The notes under the pieces are model-generated. The model was given only the letters and a program-made list of their open reading frames with translations. It did not search any database and had not been told where the DNA came from. The translations under genes were made by a program, and so were the position numbers. A stretch of DNA of 64,000 nt from Notamacropus eugenii (taxonomy: Eukaryota > Chordata > Mammalia > Diprotodontia > Macropodidae): assembly GCF_028372415.1 (NCBI RefSeq), contig NC_092872.1, positions 15,280,479 through 15,344,478 on the forward strand. The letters run 5' to 3'. Below, in pieces: positions 53,851 through 64,000 of this stretch; the first letter of the stretch is position 1; the number at the start of each line of letters is the position of its first letter.

Positions 53851-55334
53851 TTTTCCCCCATCAACTTTGTAATTTTGAATGCTGCTATTTCAGCTCTTTG
53901 TGTCTCTTGATTATAGCTCCTAAAGTCAACGGAGTTTAATTCCTAAACCAAAAATAAATGCACCTGGTATGATAGTTTATTCAGCAATAATATGCTTTCA
54001 TGCTAAAGTTTGCCTACAGCCTCAAAGATATACTACGTATAAATTGATATGGAATCAAATATGTTCTTTATAGAATACTTTATGAAACGTGGGACTTGGT
54101 TAATTCTCATTGCCTTAATGTGCAAACATGATTAGAATCATGAAAATCCAAAAGACTTACCTGATTGCTGAGCAGAATTTTCATTAGAGTAGCATTAAAA
54201 ACTGTTGTTACTACCACTTGGGTTTTTAAAGTCCTACTACAGACTGATCACCAATGAAAATAATAAAAGCCATTATCACAGTTGTGAGATTAGCTTAGGA
54301 AAATGTACTTCCCATTGTGGCACTTCAGGTTTACTTAAATTATTGGCTCATTTATGATGTTATACATGACACATACCAAAGTATGTCCTTGACTTCATTT
54401 TGGGATCTCATTTGCAGAACTTGATCCTCTTTTCTGTTCACATCTGAAGTCAATAAGGTTAGGGCTCTGCCAATGAGCTTAGAATTGTAGGACTTTTTCA
54501 GTTCACAAAGAGTCCATTGACACAGAGGACTGTGGAATTCACCTCCCACCTATAGCCTCTTCCAGTTACCAGAAACACTAACCACTGGAATTAATGGAAA
54601 CATTAATGGAAACAAGACAGCTAAAGAGTTTTATTTTTCCAAAACTTTATACATTAGAAATTGCCACCCAAAACTACTCTATAGATGTGAAAATGTGATA
54701 AACATTTAATCTTTTAAGAGACCAGTCCATTGACCACATATATAAATTTCCCTCGCTACCTGTGGTCTATCTACCATGACTTGAGACCTACTATGGTAGA
54801 AGAATTTAAATGTATCTCTTTGCTCTTTCTTGTTGTGAGAATTGAAGGAAATAATCTAACTTTTCTGTCACTTTTCAGAACAATGAAGAAAAACTATAGT
54901 GAACAGAGTGTATTTTGGCAAATGATCTAGCAACACAAAAATTACCAATACCCATGACAACTAATTGTATTTTTCAGGATTTGCCAATGTCTTCAGTTAG
55001 AGGGCATTCTTGTCTTGTCCCACTTAGGATTTAGAGCTAGTCTTGTGTTTATGTAGATACGCCAAGAACTTAATTGGTGACAACATCAATACAATCTTGA
55101 CTATATGATAACCCAAAATAATTATTAAATTTGCTTTCTTCATACACAAAGGTGACCCTCTTGATTAATATAACCAGGAGTGTCAGGCTTGATCTTAGCG
55201 ATTTCATTATCCTGTCATTCAACATTTTCTCGACACAAAGCCGAGAAGTACTGGAGTGTGTGCCACACAATAGAGAAAATGCTGCTTTACACCAAAGTAA
55301 TTTTCCAATTTACTTTGCTCTGCTTCTCCCCTCC
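53851..55334. other. Repeat-poor unassigned stretch
   Basis: About 1.5 kb with no recognised repeat or domain-bearing frame. Confidence 0.3.
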
Positions 55335-55572
55335 CCCATGAGAAATTCAATTCAACTCAACTAGCATTTATTAGCCCTGTGCATGGAACTGTACAAAAGG
55401 ATAAAAAAGGATTTTCAAGGATAGAAAAAAATTCCCTGACATTAAGGAGTTTGCATTCTGATGGGGCAATTACATGTACAAACATAAACAATAAAAACAT
55501 ATGCAAAATAACTTCAAGGGAGAGAAACCACAGACAAGTGGGTGAAGCAGGTAAGGGGAGAGAACACATGTT

Positions 55573-55800
55573 TATTGAGTACATGTCATGCACTATGACT
55601 TTACAGACATTTTCTTATTTGAGCCTCACAACAACCCTGGGAGATAGGTGCTATTGTGATCTTATTTTACGGTGGAGGAAACTGAGGCAGACAGATTCAG
55701 TGACTTGCCCAGGGTCACATACATAGTAAGTGTCTGAGGCTGGATTTGAACTTAGGTCTTCCTGACTCCAGGCCCAGTGCTCTATCCACTGAACCATGCC
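55573..55800 (-). mobile_element. MIR-type CORE-SINE, full length, inside L2
   Basis: 'gagcctcacaacaaccctgg', 'ggaggaaactgaggcagaca', 'gacttgcccagggtcacata', 'tttgaacttaggtcttcctg' and 'ctctatccactgaaccatgc' are well preserved. The frames at 55651-55993 are translations of it. Confidence 0.92.
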
Positions 55801-55944
55801 TCTGGTAAGACCTTTTATAGAGAGTGAAACTTGGAGATAGAGTTTGCAAGAGGCTGAAGTTAGAAGGTGAAACATTCCAGGCATCAGCGACAGCCTGTAA
55901 AAAGGTACAAAAATGGGAGATGGGATGTTGTTCCAGAGTTGTTT

Positions 55945-56189
55945 TACATTGAAAGAATATATGGCTACTGATTTCTTTTCCTTTTAGCATCATTAGTGTT
56001 ATAAGGAATCTGAAACTAATTCAGGTTAGTCAGCCTTATCTTGTGAAGAGATTCAACAAACTATAAAGAAATGGAATAAAAAAGGAAGGGCAATGTACTA
56101 GACATCAGGAGAGATGTCTTCTAGTTCTACTAACTTGCTTGACTTTGGACAAGTCACCTAAATTCCAGGACCTTCAATTTCCTCATCAT
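55945..56189 (+). repeat. Dispersed duplication, copy B, inside L2
   Basis: Matches 34453-34697 at equal length with about 85-90% identity by eye. It stops inside the MIR body at 'cctcatcat', whereas copy A continues the MIR. It is inserted in the antisense L2. Confidence 0.8.
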
Positions 56190-56584
56190 GTTCCCTATGT
56201 AGAGAGATTAGAAAATAAGTCAATTTGAGTAGACTTAAGGTATGTGGGGGGAAGATATATATAATCAGTCAGGAAAAAGAGGTTGGAGGGCTTTGAAAGC
56301 CAAACAGAAGAGTTTATATATAATTCTAGAGATAATAAGGAGCCACTGAAGCTTTTTGAACTGGAGAGTGACAAGATCAGACCCATATTTTAAATTGACA
56401 GCTATGTGGAAGATGGGATGTATAAGGGAGAAACTAGATGTAGTATCAGTTTGGAGGCTATTGCAATAGTCCAAGTAAGAAGTGAGAAGTTCCTAAAGTG
56501 TAATATTTGTGAGACAAGTGAAGAGAATAGGGAGAATTCAAGAGTTTTGTTGTTGTTTTAATTGAACTAATATGACTTTACTGG

Positions 56585-56760
56585 AAGTCCCCAGTGAGGA
56601 ACTGATCTTACCTACGTAAATGGGCATCTTCTCTGCAGCTTGTGGTCCTAGAGAGTTGCCTCAGGCAACAAGATATTAACTGACTTGCCCGGGATCATGG
56701 TGTGTGTTAGAAAAAGTAAATAAACCTAGATCTCTTTTCTTATTGGGCTAGTTCTCTATT
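56585..56760 (-). mobile_element. tRNA-derived SINE, same subfamily as 27575
   Basis: 'ccccagtgaggaactgatct', 'atgggcatcttctctgcagc', 'ggtcctagagagttgcctca' and 'actgacttgcccgggatcat' match the subfamily in antisense order. Confidence 0.75.
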
Positions 56761-56764
56761 CACT

Positions 56765-57195
56765 CTTCCCATGTTCTTTAAAACCTTTCCATCCCTTCTC
56801 AAATTTCCCATGAATACCCCTCCCTCTACCTTCTCAGCTGAGAACCTTGCTTCATATTTTACAGGAGGAAAAAAGAGATCATTTGCCCTAAGCTCCTTCT
56901 CCTTTCTTCCCTGTTTCATGTCACTTAAATGCCTTCTACCACTATGTCCTCCTTCACTGCTCACCCTCTTATATGAAGAGTTGGCCTTACTGCATCCCGA
57001 GGGAAATTCCTTTACCTGCACAAGTGATCGCATTCCATTCCTTCTCTTCCAACTCATGAACCTTTCTGTCACCCCCAATCTATCACCAATCTTCAGTCTC
57101 TCTCTGTCTACTGGCTCCTTCTCTGCTGCCTAAAAACATGCTCATGACTCCCTCATTTTTGAAGAGTCCTCACTTGATCCTTCCACTGTATCAAG
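56765..57195 (+). mobile_element. L2 LINE, start of the reverse-transcriptase region
   Basis: 'gaagagttggccttactgca', 'cctttacctgcacaagtgat', 'cattccttctcttccaactc', 'cagtctctctctgtctactg' and 'catgctcatgactccctcat' correspond to L2 ORF2 (…KHAHVSPILKKPSLDPS…). Confidence 0.8.
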
Positions 57196-57214
57196 TGGCT
57201 CTCAGGAGAGATCT

Positions 57215-57440
57215 AAGAGCTACATGCATCGATTTGGGAGGCATTTGAATAATAATGGTAGTTGAATTGATGAGAACTGATGAGATCACCAAGAAAGAAT
57301 CTCAAGAAGGAAGAGGAGAGGGACCAAGACAGTATCCTTGGATAAAGCCATGTGGGCAGAAGATGGAAAATGATTTGACAAAGGAAATTTGATGGTGAGA
57401 GGAGGATCAAGAGATGAAAAGGAAGCAAAACAAGCAATTA
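57215..57440 (-). mobile_element. L2 LINE fragment, opposite orientation
   Basis: 'gaactgatgagatcaccaag', 'aagaggagagggaccaagac' and 'agtatccttggataaagcca' are antisense L2. It faces the previous plus-oriented L2 piece. Confidence 0.75.
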
Positions 57441-57534
57441 AAATAACCATGTTTGTCAGCGTAATCAACATCCTATACTTATGGTCTACTTCTTCTCTAC
57501 TGAGAGGAATAAAGAAAGAACAGCCCTTCCTCCC

Positions 57535-57830
57535 AGTCAGTCAAGAAGTATTTGTCAAACACATTTATCAAACATAATATAAACAAAAAAGAGAGACAGA
57601 CCTTGCCCACAAAGACCTTATATTCTAAGAGGGTAAGATAACATACAAGGAAGCTAAAGTGGGGGTGGGAAGGAAATTACCAGGCACAGAAATATTATGG
57701 GAGACTCCAGATTGCAGTATGGTGAGGAATGCTGAGACAGCAACTCTGGACACCCCTCTTTAAATGAGAAGGCACCATCCAATCAGAAGGAGGGACCTAG
57801 GGGCTGAAAGTATTTTCAAGTTGTGAATTC
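57535..57830 (-). mobile_element. L2 LINE 3' end
   Basis: 'cagtcaagaagtatttgtca' and 'ccttgcccacaaagacctta', 'tattctaagagggtaagata' are the antisense terminus. The part after 57660 is less certain. Confidence 0.6.
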
Positions 57831-57932
57831 CAGGAATAAATCCATCTTCCTGGATGAAGAATTTGGGGGAGGCAGCATGATAGAACAATGTGGCTTGCAA
57901 CTTAGTAAGAAAATCCCATCTCTGCTTTCAGC

Positions 57933-57949
57933 AAAAAAAAAAAAAAAAA
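57933..57949. repeat. Poly(A) run of 17
   Basis: Seventeen adenines. I see no retrocopy upstream that it would terminate. Confidence 0.9.
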
Positions 57950-58064
57950 TGCTCTTCGTATGTACCACTAAAAGTCTCCATAGAGCCTGAAAACTTCTTT
58001 GCAGCTCTTTTTCCCAAGCAGACTTTAAATTCTTTCCATTTTAGCAGCTATTTTCCCCTATTCG

Positions 58065-58345
58065 TTGCGGAAACGTGTATCAAACATTTACATTGTGCAA
58101 GGCAATTAGCAAAGATGGGGTGGAGGGAAAATGCATGATAGAAAAGACATGTTCTGCCTTTTAGAAACCTACAGTCACAGGGATGATTAGACATGGAGAA
58201 ATAGATATCATGCACATTATACTAGCTTAAGCATATGAGAGGAGTTCAAAGTTCTATGAAATCAAATGAAAGACTGCTGAAAACTTCACAGAGAAGTTGA
58301 CATTTGAATTGGATAAAGAAGAAGGGCTAGGATGTGGAAACAGTT
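58065..58345 (-). mobile_element. L2 LINE 3' region
   Basis: 'gtatcaaacatttacattgt', 'gccttttagaaacctacagt' and 'gacatttgaattggataaag' give the antisense L2 order. Confidence 0.65.
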
Positions 58346-58489
58346 TACCATTTCATTTAGATATGATTAATTTACAAGTACCCTGTCAATGCTTATATAG
58401 TAATTCCTAAAGCAATAGTAAACATTTTACATTTTGTCAACGTGAAAAATCTCCTAAGAGGTGTAAGACAAAGAGGAGCAAAAAGGAAA

Positions 58490-58640
58490 GTGACTTTGAC
58501 ATCAGAGAGAGCTGCTTGCTGCCTAGTGACCTTAGGTAAGTACCTTAGTTCTTCTGGACCTAAGCTTCCTCATCTATGAAATGGAGGGGACATATTAGAT
58601 GATCTCCCAAGGTCCCTTTCTACTCCTAACTTTGATACTT
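58490..58640 (+). mobile_element. MIR-type CORE-SINE
   Basis: 'gaccttaggtaagtacctta', 'gcttcctcatctatgaaatg', 'attagatgatctcccaaggt' and 'ccctttctactcctaac' occur in order. Confidence 0.8.
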
Positions 58641-60477
58641 AAAGTAGGAGTCAGCTTTCAAGACATTTTCTTAGGGGTAACCTTGCCCTTCCAAGTGAAG
58701 TGATCAGAATGAGGTTATTTCATTACAGAAAACTGAGCCACTAGCAATCACTAGAGAAATATTTCCCTTTAGAGGAAGACACTGATCACTGAAAAATTCA
58801 TTTTCCCTTGAGTGGAGAGGATTTGTTATAAATCATCCATTTACCTTCATGAAAAAGCACATAGTTTTGAAATGCCTGACTAGAATAAATAGTATAGACT
58901 ATGATCACGGGAGACAGTTTTTCCCTGCAAGAAGCCAATGGGCTCATGGAGGGAGTGAACTCATAACAGCCTCGTTAGTATCATACTTTAACTATGCTAA
59001 TGTATAAATGAGTTAATAAACTCAAGTATTTGGGAAAAATAGATATTTTGTAATGATGCAAAAAAATCTGTCCTTATACAGATATAATAGATAGATAGGC
59101 CTTTTAGGGATGAAAATGATCAGAACCCGGAATATATTTAATGAGGAGGAATTCCTTCAGCATGAGATCTGTTTGGAACAGAACTCACACTCTCTCATTT
59201 GAGTTGATTTGATTTCTCTGATAAGATTATCATGTTGTTTTTTGTTTGTGTACACGTGTATAATCATCTCTCTACAAAATCTAATAGGTTAGAAATCCTT
59301 CCCACTGAAGTTTGAGGGCTCCACCGCCTGGACGCTACATCTTTCTAGTCAACCCACAGAAAAGCTTTTGCTTTTCTGAGGCTGTATTGTAAATTAAATG
59401 TTCTGGGCACTTCTTGCAAATGAGGGGAAATAGGAAGATGTGTTTTTCTTTTATTATGAAAATATTAAAAGTGAAAGCTTAAGACAATTTTTTTTTACTT
59501 TTGTTATTCTTCATTTTTAACACAGTTCATATCACATAAAACAATTCCAACTTTTGGTCAGGTGATGCTTCTTTTAAAGCATTTACAATACAGACCACAA
59601 GTGAATTTTTTTTAACATTAAACAACTGAGACAACAATAATAACTATGTATGCTAATTTCACAAGCCCTTGACCTAATTGTCTCCACACTATTACTAGGA
59701 ATTAAAGGACCCTAGTTTGTTGTTGGTCTAAAGTCCTAAGCCTAATAGCTTAATTATAAACTTAACCTCGGATGTTCCCCTACCAACACTATAATTGAAT
59801 AGATCTGGTATTAAGCTTGCAAACCTTTTGACTATAGGAAATTGCCACCAAGAGTAGGGACATTGCAGGGAAACAATATCTCCCCAACTTCATGTCAATT
59901 CTAGGCAGGAGTAGATTGTTCACTTGCATTCAGACAGGCTTAAAGTCTTCCAGATGTCAGTGAGGAAACTGAGTCAGGAGAATCCTACCTCAGCCCAGGC
60001 TGAACTCTCCCACCCTTCCCATGAGATCACCTTTTGCAGTTCATACCACCATCTTACAGGCTTACTGGCATCATTGATTGGAGGCTCAGATCACCTTTCT
60101 TGCTACACATATCTGGAGTTAGACTCAGAGCAGTCAGTTAATAGTCCCATAGAATCTTAAAATAGCAAATTCCAATAAGCAGGTTTCAGATATGACTATA
60201 ATTTCACATTGGCTAAGGAACATCTTTTGAGGCAAGTCTTAAGTGGCTTACATGCCTTTCTATACATTTTCTAGTTCCTGATGAAATAACTATCATAAAA
60301 TCAAATTTACCATTAAACCTTAACTTTTCCATCAATGCCAAATTTTACCCAAGGTTACCTGCCTCTAGGAAACTTAGACTAAAATTCTTTTCCCCAAACT
60401 AAAGATGTCTCTGATTTAGTCTCAGTAATTAATTCAGTCAATTGTTTCAATACTAATTGCTTTTACCTCACTTTGTA
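58641..60477. other. Repeat-poor unassigned stretch
   Basis: About 1.8 kb in which I recognise no gene or repeat family with confidence. The 78-codon plus frame at 59924-60160 has no domain. Confidence 0.3.
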
Positions 60478-61389
60478 ACATGTCCAATTTTTCTCCTCAT
60501 CTCTCCCCTCCCCCACCCCATAATACCTTGCATTTTGATTACCCCTTTCCTCAATTTACCATCCCTTCTATCACACCTCACCCTTCCCTTATCCCTATCT
60601 TCTCTCTTTTCTTGTAGGGCAAGATAAATTTCTATACCCCATTTCCTGTGTTTCTTATTTCCCAGTTACATGCAATAATAATTCTCAACATTCGTTTCTA
60701 ATACTATGAATTCCAACTTCTCTCTATCCCTCCCTCCCTCCCTCCCTACCCATCCCCACTGAGAAGGCAAGCAATTCAATACAGACTAAACATGTGTCGT
60801 TTTGCAAAAGACTTCCATAACAATCATGTTGTGTAATACTAACTATATTGTCCTCTGTCCTACTCTATCCTCTCTTATTATTTTTATTCCCTCATTTGAC
60901 CTTGTCCCTTCCCAAGTGTTTATTTCTAGTTACTCCCTTCTCCCATTTGCCCTCCCTCCTATCATCCCCTTCACCCCACTTGTTACCTCATCCCCTATTT
61001 TCCTGTAGTGTAAGATAGATTTTCATACCAAATTTAGTGAGCATGTTATTTCCTCTTTAAGCCTCTCCCCTTCTCCCTTTTCTCCTCCATTGAACAAGAT
61101 TTTTCTTATCTCTTTTATGAGTTATAACCTGCCCCATTACATTTCTCCCTTTCTCCTCCCTCACCCCTTAATTTTTATTTTATTTTATTTTATTTTGTGG
61201 ATATCATCTCTTCTGATTCAACTCAACCTGTACTCTCTGTCTATATATGTGTGTGTGCATGTACAATCCCTTCACCTATTCAAATACTGAGAAAAGTCTC
61301 AAAAGTTACAAATATTATCTTTCCATGTAGGAAGGTAAACAGTTCAATTTTAGAAAGTCTTTTATGACTTCTCTTTCCTGTTTACCTTT

Positions 61390-62412
61390 TCATGCTTCTC
61401 TTGATGCTTGTGTTTGAAAGTCAAATTTTCTCTTCAGTTCTGGTCTTTTCATCATGAATACTTGAAAGTCCTCTATATCACGTAATGACCATTTATTCCC
61501 TTGAAGTATTATACTCAGTTTTGCTGGGTAGGTGATTCTTGTTTTTAATTCCATTTCCTTTGATTTCTGGAATATCATATTCCAAGCCCTTCAATTTCTT
61601 AATGTTGAAGCTGCCATATCCTGTGTTATCTTGATTGTATTTACACTATACTCAAATTGTTTCTTTCTAGCTGCTTACAGTATTTTCCCCTTGACCTGGG
61701 AACTCTGAAATTTGGCCACAATATTCCTAGGAGTTTCTCTCTTCAGGTCTCTTTCAGGAGGTGATAGGTGGATTCTTTCAATATTTATTTTGCCCTCTGG
61801 TTCTAGAATATCAGGGTAGTTTTCCTTGATAATTTCATGGAAGATAATGTCTAGGCTGCTTTTTTGATCATGGCTTTCAGGTAGTCCCATAATTTTTAAA
61901 TTGTATCTCCTGGATCTATTTTCCAGGTAAGTTGTTTTTCCAGTGAGATGTTTCACATTATCTTCTAGTTTTTCAAACTTTTGGTTTTGCTTTTTAACTG
62001 CTTGGTTTATCTCATAGTCATTCAGTCCCCTGAACTCAATTCTCTCTTTCAAAAAACTATTTTGTTCAGTGAGCTTTGGAACCTTCTCCATTTGGCTAAT
62101 TCTGCTTTTTAAAGCCTCCTTCTCCTTATTGGCTTTTTCAACCTCTTTTTCCAGTTGAGTTAGCCTCTTTTTAAAGGTGTTATTTTCATCAGCATTTTTT
62201 TGATTCTCCTCTAGCAAGCTGCTAACTCACTTTTCAAGCTCTTCTATTGCCTGAGCCCAATTTGAGTTCACTTTGGTGGCACTGGAGGCATGGGCCTTGA
62301 CTTCCTGTGAGAGTATGCCTTGTTTTTCCTCATCTGAAAGGATGGGAGGAGACACCTATTCACCAAGAAAGTAACCTTCTATTGTCTTATTTTTTTTCCC
62401 TTTTTTGGACAT
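61390..62412 (-). pseudogene. L1/HAL1 ORF1p pseudogene, full length with four stops
   Basis: The frame starts at ATG 62412-62410 (MSKKGKKNKTIEGYF) and stays in phase for 341 codons to the stop at 61390, close to the ~338 residues of human ORF1p. Residues ~60-125 form a heptad-rich coiled coil (trimerisation). The RNA-recognition domain follows (ENRSRRYNLKIMGLPES near residue 165) and then the C-terminal domain with RITYPAKLSI, matching human RISYPAKLSF. In-frame stops lie at codons 19 (TAG, 62358-62356), 62 (TGA, 62229-62227), 246 (TAA, 61677-61675) and 274 (TGA, 61593-61591). There is no frameshift. The intact protein binds L1 RNA in the ribonucleoprotein; this copy cannot. Confidence 0.92.
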
Positions 62413-63054
62413 TTTCCCAGCTAGTTACTTGACTTCTGAATCCTTTGTCAAGAAGATGGTCCTATTAACCCTCCTCTCCCAAGTATCATGTTCAAGGCTG
62501 AGATTTGACACAGCTGCTCGATTTTCTGGGGCTTTGGGTGGGGACAGGGCCATCACTCAGGGCTGAAGTTTAGATCAGTTGCTCCCTACTGCCAGAGGCT
62601 TTAAGCTGAGCTGCCTCAACAATGGGCCCAGGTTGCTTCCCAGCCACCATAGCTGCCTGCAGTCTGCTGTTGCTGCTGCTGCCATCACCTGGGGCTGTTG
62701 TGGGAGGAACCCCATTCTCCTCTCACCCAGCTGGGAAAGTCCTCCCACATTGACCTTTGGACCTTTCTTTGTTGCTTGTTGTTTGAGGGATCTGGGACCC
62801 TCCTGCTGGAACTCTGCCCTGGAGGTCTGTTTAGGGCCTATTCCTCCCAGTGCTGCATGGCCAGGGCTGGGCTCTACTCAGCGTCCCATGAGATAGACCT
62901 TTCCTGTTGGCCTTCCAGGTTGCCTTTGGCTGGAAACTTCTTTTGCTCTATTGTTCTGTGGCTTCTGCTGCTCTAGAATTTGTTGAGAGTCATTTTTTCA
63001 GATATTTTGTGGATTGTAGGAGAAGTGCTAGAGTCTATACGTCTTTCTACTCCA

Positions 63055-63063
63055 CCATCTTGG
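63055..63063 (-). promoter_or_regulatory. YY1-type motif at the element's 5' end
   Basis: CCAAGATGG lies about 12-20 nt from the element start. Human L1 carries the same motif at nearly the same position, where YY1 directs accurate initiation. Function here is inferred from position and sequence. Confidence 0.6.
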
Positions 63064-63074
63064 CTCTGCCCCCC

Positions 63075-63424
63075 ACACACACATGCACAATTTTTTTATT
63101 TGACCTGATAGGAGTCCTAGTTTGGCATTACATCTATGTTAAACTTGCCTAAGTTGACAGATCCTCAAGTATGATTTTGACAAATAAATAAGTATCTTAT
63201 AAATAAAAGGGATTCTGGCTTTAAAAAAAAGAATTGGCAAGTAAATGTTTAAATGTCTACATTGATTTCAGTACTAAAGGAAGGAACAGTACAGTCAAAA
63301 TAAAGGGTATTTGTAGGATTGGAGGTGAGAAAGGGAACCACAAGTTTTTCTATACTTAACCAACTCAACAGACTGATACTCTTTGTCCTATTATGGCATC
63401 TGTATTAAACAATTTCTTAGGCTC
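63075..63424. other. Unassigned non-coding DNA
   Basis: Starts with a short CA run beside the element's 5' end. Otherwise nothing is recognised. Confidence 0.3.
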
Positions 63425-63600
63425 ATGATGATGGAAAGACCATTGGCTCTGGTTAAAGGATCTGTGTTCACATCACATCTCTGATGCTGACTACCTGCAT
63501 TACCTTGGTCAATGTCATTCCCTTATCTGAAAAATGAAAGGATTAATCTAGGTGATCTCTGAAGTCTCTTCCAGCTCTTGATCTATGTCCCTATGATCCT
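63425..63600 (+). mobile_element. MIR-type CORE-SINE
   Basis: 'gaaagaccattggctctggt', 'ttcccttatctgaaaaatga', 'aatctaggtgatctctgaag' and 'tctcttccagctcttgatct' occur in order. Confidence 0.8.
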
Positions 63601-64000
63601 ACAACTATACATAGGCTTAGATAGAGTTAGTCGTACCATACGATCATAGAACTATAAAAGTTTAGAGCTGGACAAAACTGCGAAAATGAAAAGGAATGAA
63701 AGTTTGCCTGGAAAAAAGAGATTCTTAGAATATAATTTAGGTACTATGGAGCATTTTTTTTGTCAAAGGTAGAATTAGGAGTAAGGGGTTCTCATTTCTC
63801 TAAATCCAAATTTACTCTCAGTTCTGATTAAAATCAAAATCATCTAGCCCAAAGCCCTTGTATCACAAAAGAGGAAATTTGTATAAGTAGAAACACTGAT
63901 AATGTATGTCTGTTTATTTTGTATGTGGTTACTTTCTGAGGTAATTGTTTTAGTAATTTTAGTCAAATCTCTAATGTTTTCTGAAAAGACTCATCTGAAA
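63601..64000. other. Mostly unassigned, with two possible MIR scraps
   Basis: Antisense MIR-like words at 63640-63685 ('gatcatagaactataaaagt') and 63835-63880 ('aaatcatctagcccaaagcc') could be one SINE split by about 150 bp of other sequence. Confidence 0.35.

Larger units (their letters stand above)
55335..56500 (-). mobile_element. L2 LINE, antisense, with two interruptions
   Basis: It runs 'caactagcatttattagccc', 'aaggagtttgcattctgatg'; then 55801-55944 ('gaaacattccaggcatcagc'); then 56190-56500 ('gttggagggctttgaaagcc', 'ataaggagccactgaagctt', 'ggaggctattgcaatagtcc'). The antisense L2 order is kept around the insertions at 55573-55800 and 55945-56189. Confidence 0.85.
60478..63074 (-). 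mobile_element. HAL1-type (half-L1) retrotransposon, nearly full length
   Basis: The element begins on the minus strand at 63074 with GGGGGGCAGAGCCAAGATGG, a typical L1 5' start. A ~660-bp 5' UTR follows, then ORF1 (62412-61390), then a purine-rich 3' UTR with an L1-like end near 60655 (TGCATGTAACTGGGAAATAA). No ORF2 lies between ORF1 and the 3' UTR, whereas a full L1 would have nearly 4 kb there. HAL1 elements, known in mammals including marsupials, have this layout and depend on L1 ORF2p. An alternative is an ordinary L1 with a precise internal deletion. Bases 60478-60654 resemble 60850-61060 and may be a repeated 3' UTR block or a second fragment. Confidence 0.82.

Noticed and set aside
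55379-55993. Overlapping frames of 77-115 codons
   Set aside because: They are translations of the MIR copy and antisense L2 in this interval.
57850-57949. Processed pseudogene or SINE ending in poly(A)
   Set aside because: The 17-A run has only a short SINE-head-like word upstream, with no recognisable coding or RNA source and no flanking duplication.
62579-63152. Plus-strand frames of 81-105 codons
   Set aside because: They lie antisense to the half-L1 5' UTR, which is locally GC-richer and so has fewer stops.
1-64000. CRISPR arrays, operons, bacterial promoters or phage
   Set aside because: The sequence is a vertebrate genome with SINEs and LINEs. The spaced repeats present are microsatellites.

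Overview
This window is nuclear DNA from a mammal, almost certainly a marsupial. The evidence is its repeats: Mar-1 type CORE-SINEs with a BovB/RTE-like tail, many MIR-type CORE-SINEs, abundant old L2 and CR1/L3 LINEs, an RTE-like LINE family, L1 copies with a divergent ORF2 C-terminus, and hAT-type MITEs. The base composition is AT-rich and there are long CT, CA and TA microsatellites. I recognise no host protein-coding exon. The longer open frames are microsatellites (Ser/Leu, Arg/Glu or Ile/Tyr strings), LINE remains, or chance frames in AT-rich DNA. The window reads as intergenic or deep intronic sequence.

Layout. 0-9.7 kb: L2 fragments and MIR-type SINEs, an AT-rich tract at 6.5 kb and a degraded hAT copy at 6.8 kb. 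9.7-11.4 kb: two CT-rich arrays, each followed by a copy of the same ~190-bp sequence. 11.4-21 kb: mixed SINE, L2 and RTE 3' ends, a Mar-1, a CR1 tail and a hAT copy. 21-31 kb: L1 3' ends, a MIR cluster, a hAT MITE inside a MIR, and a 7SL RNA pseudogene at 25.4 kb joined to a MIR. 31-36 kb: two hAT copies, a CT array, an L2-in-MIR insertion and a long antisense L2. 36-40 kb: SINEs, an RTE 3' end, a 44-unit AT array and a nearly complete Mar-1. 40.6-42.6 kb: an L2 interrupted by a Mar-1 that is itself interrupted by an L1, with both target-site duplications readable. 43-46 kb: long L2 and CR1 pieces between two arms of a 167-bp inverted duplication. 46.5-47 kb: a repeat-free stretch that looks like a conserved non-coding element. 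49.5-51 kb: L1, CR1/L3 and MIR. 52.2-53.9 kb: an RTE-like LINE 3' end, then a rearranged inverted-repeat structure whose loop carries a tRNA-Phe(GAA) copy. 55-58.6 kb: L2 pieces in both orientations with nested insertions. 60.5-63.1 kb: a nearly full-length half-L1 (HAL1-type) element with 5' UTR, ORF1 carrying four in-frame stops, and a 3' UTR without ORF2.

No operon-like or pathway logic links the elements; what can be read is a history of insertions and local rearrangements. The points most worth a second look are the tRNA-Phe/inverted-repeat structure, the inverted duplication at 43.3/45.9 kb, the dispersed 245-bp duplication at 34.5/55.9 kb, the HAL1-type element and the 7SL/MIR junction. 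All family names come from recognising consensus sequence by eye, so most boundaries are uncertain by 10-30 bp.
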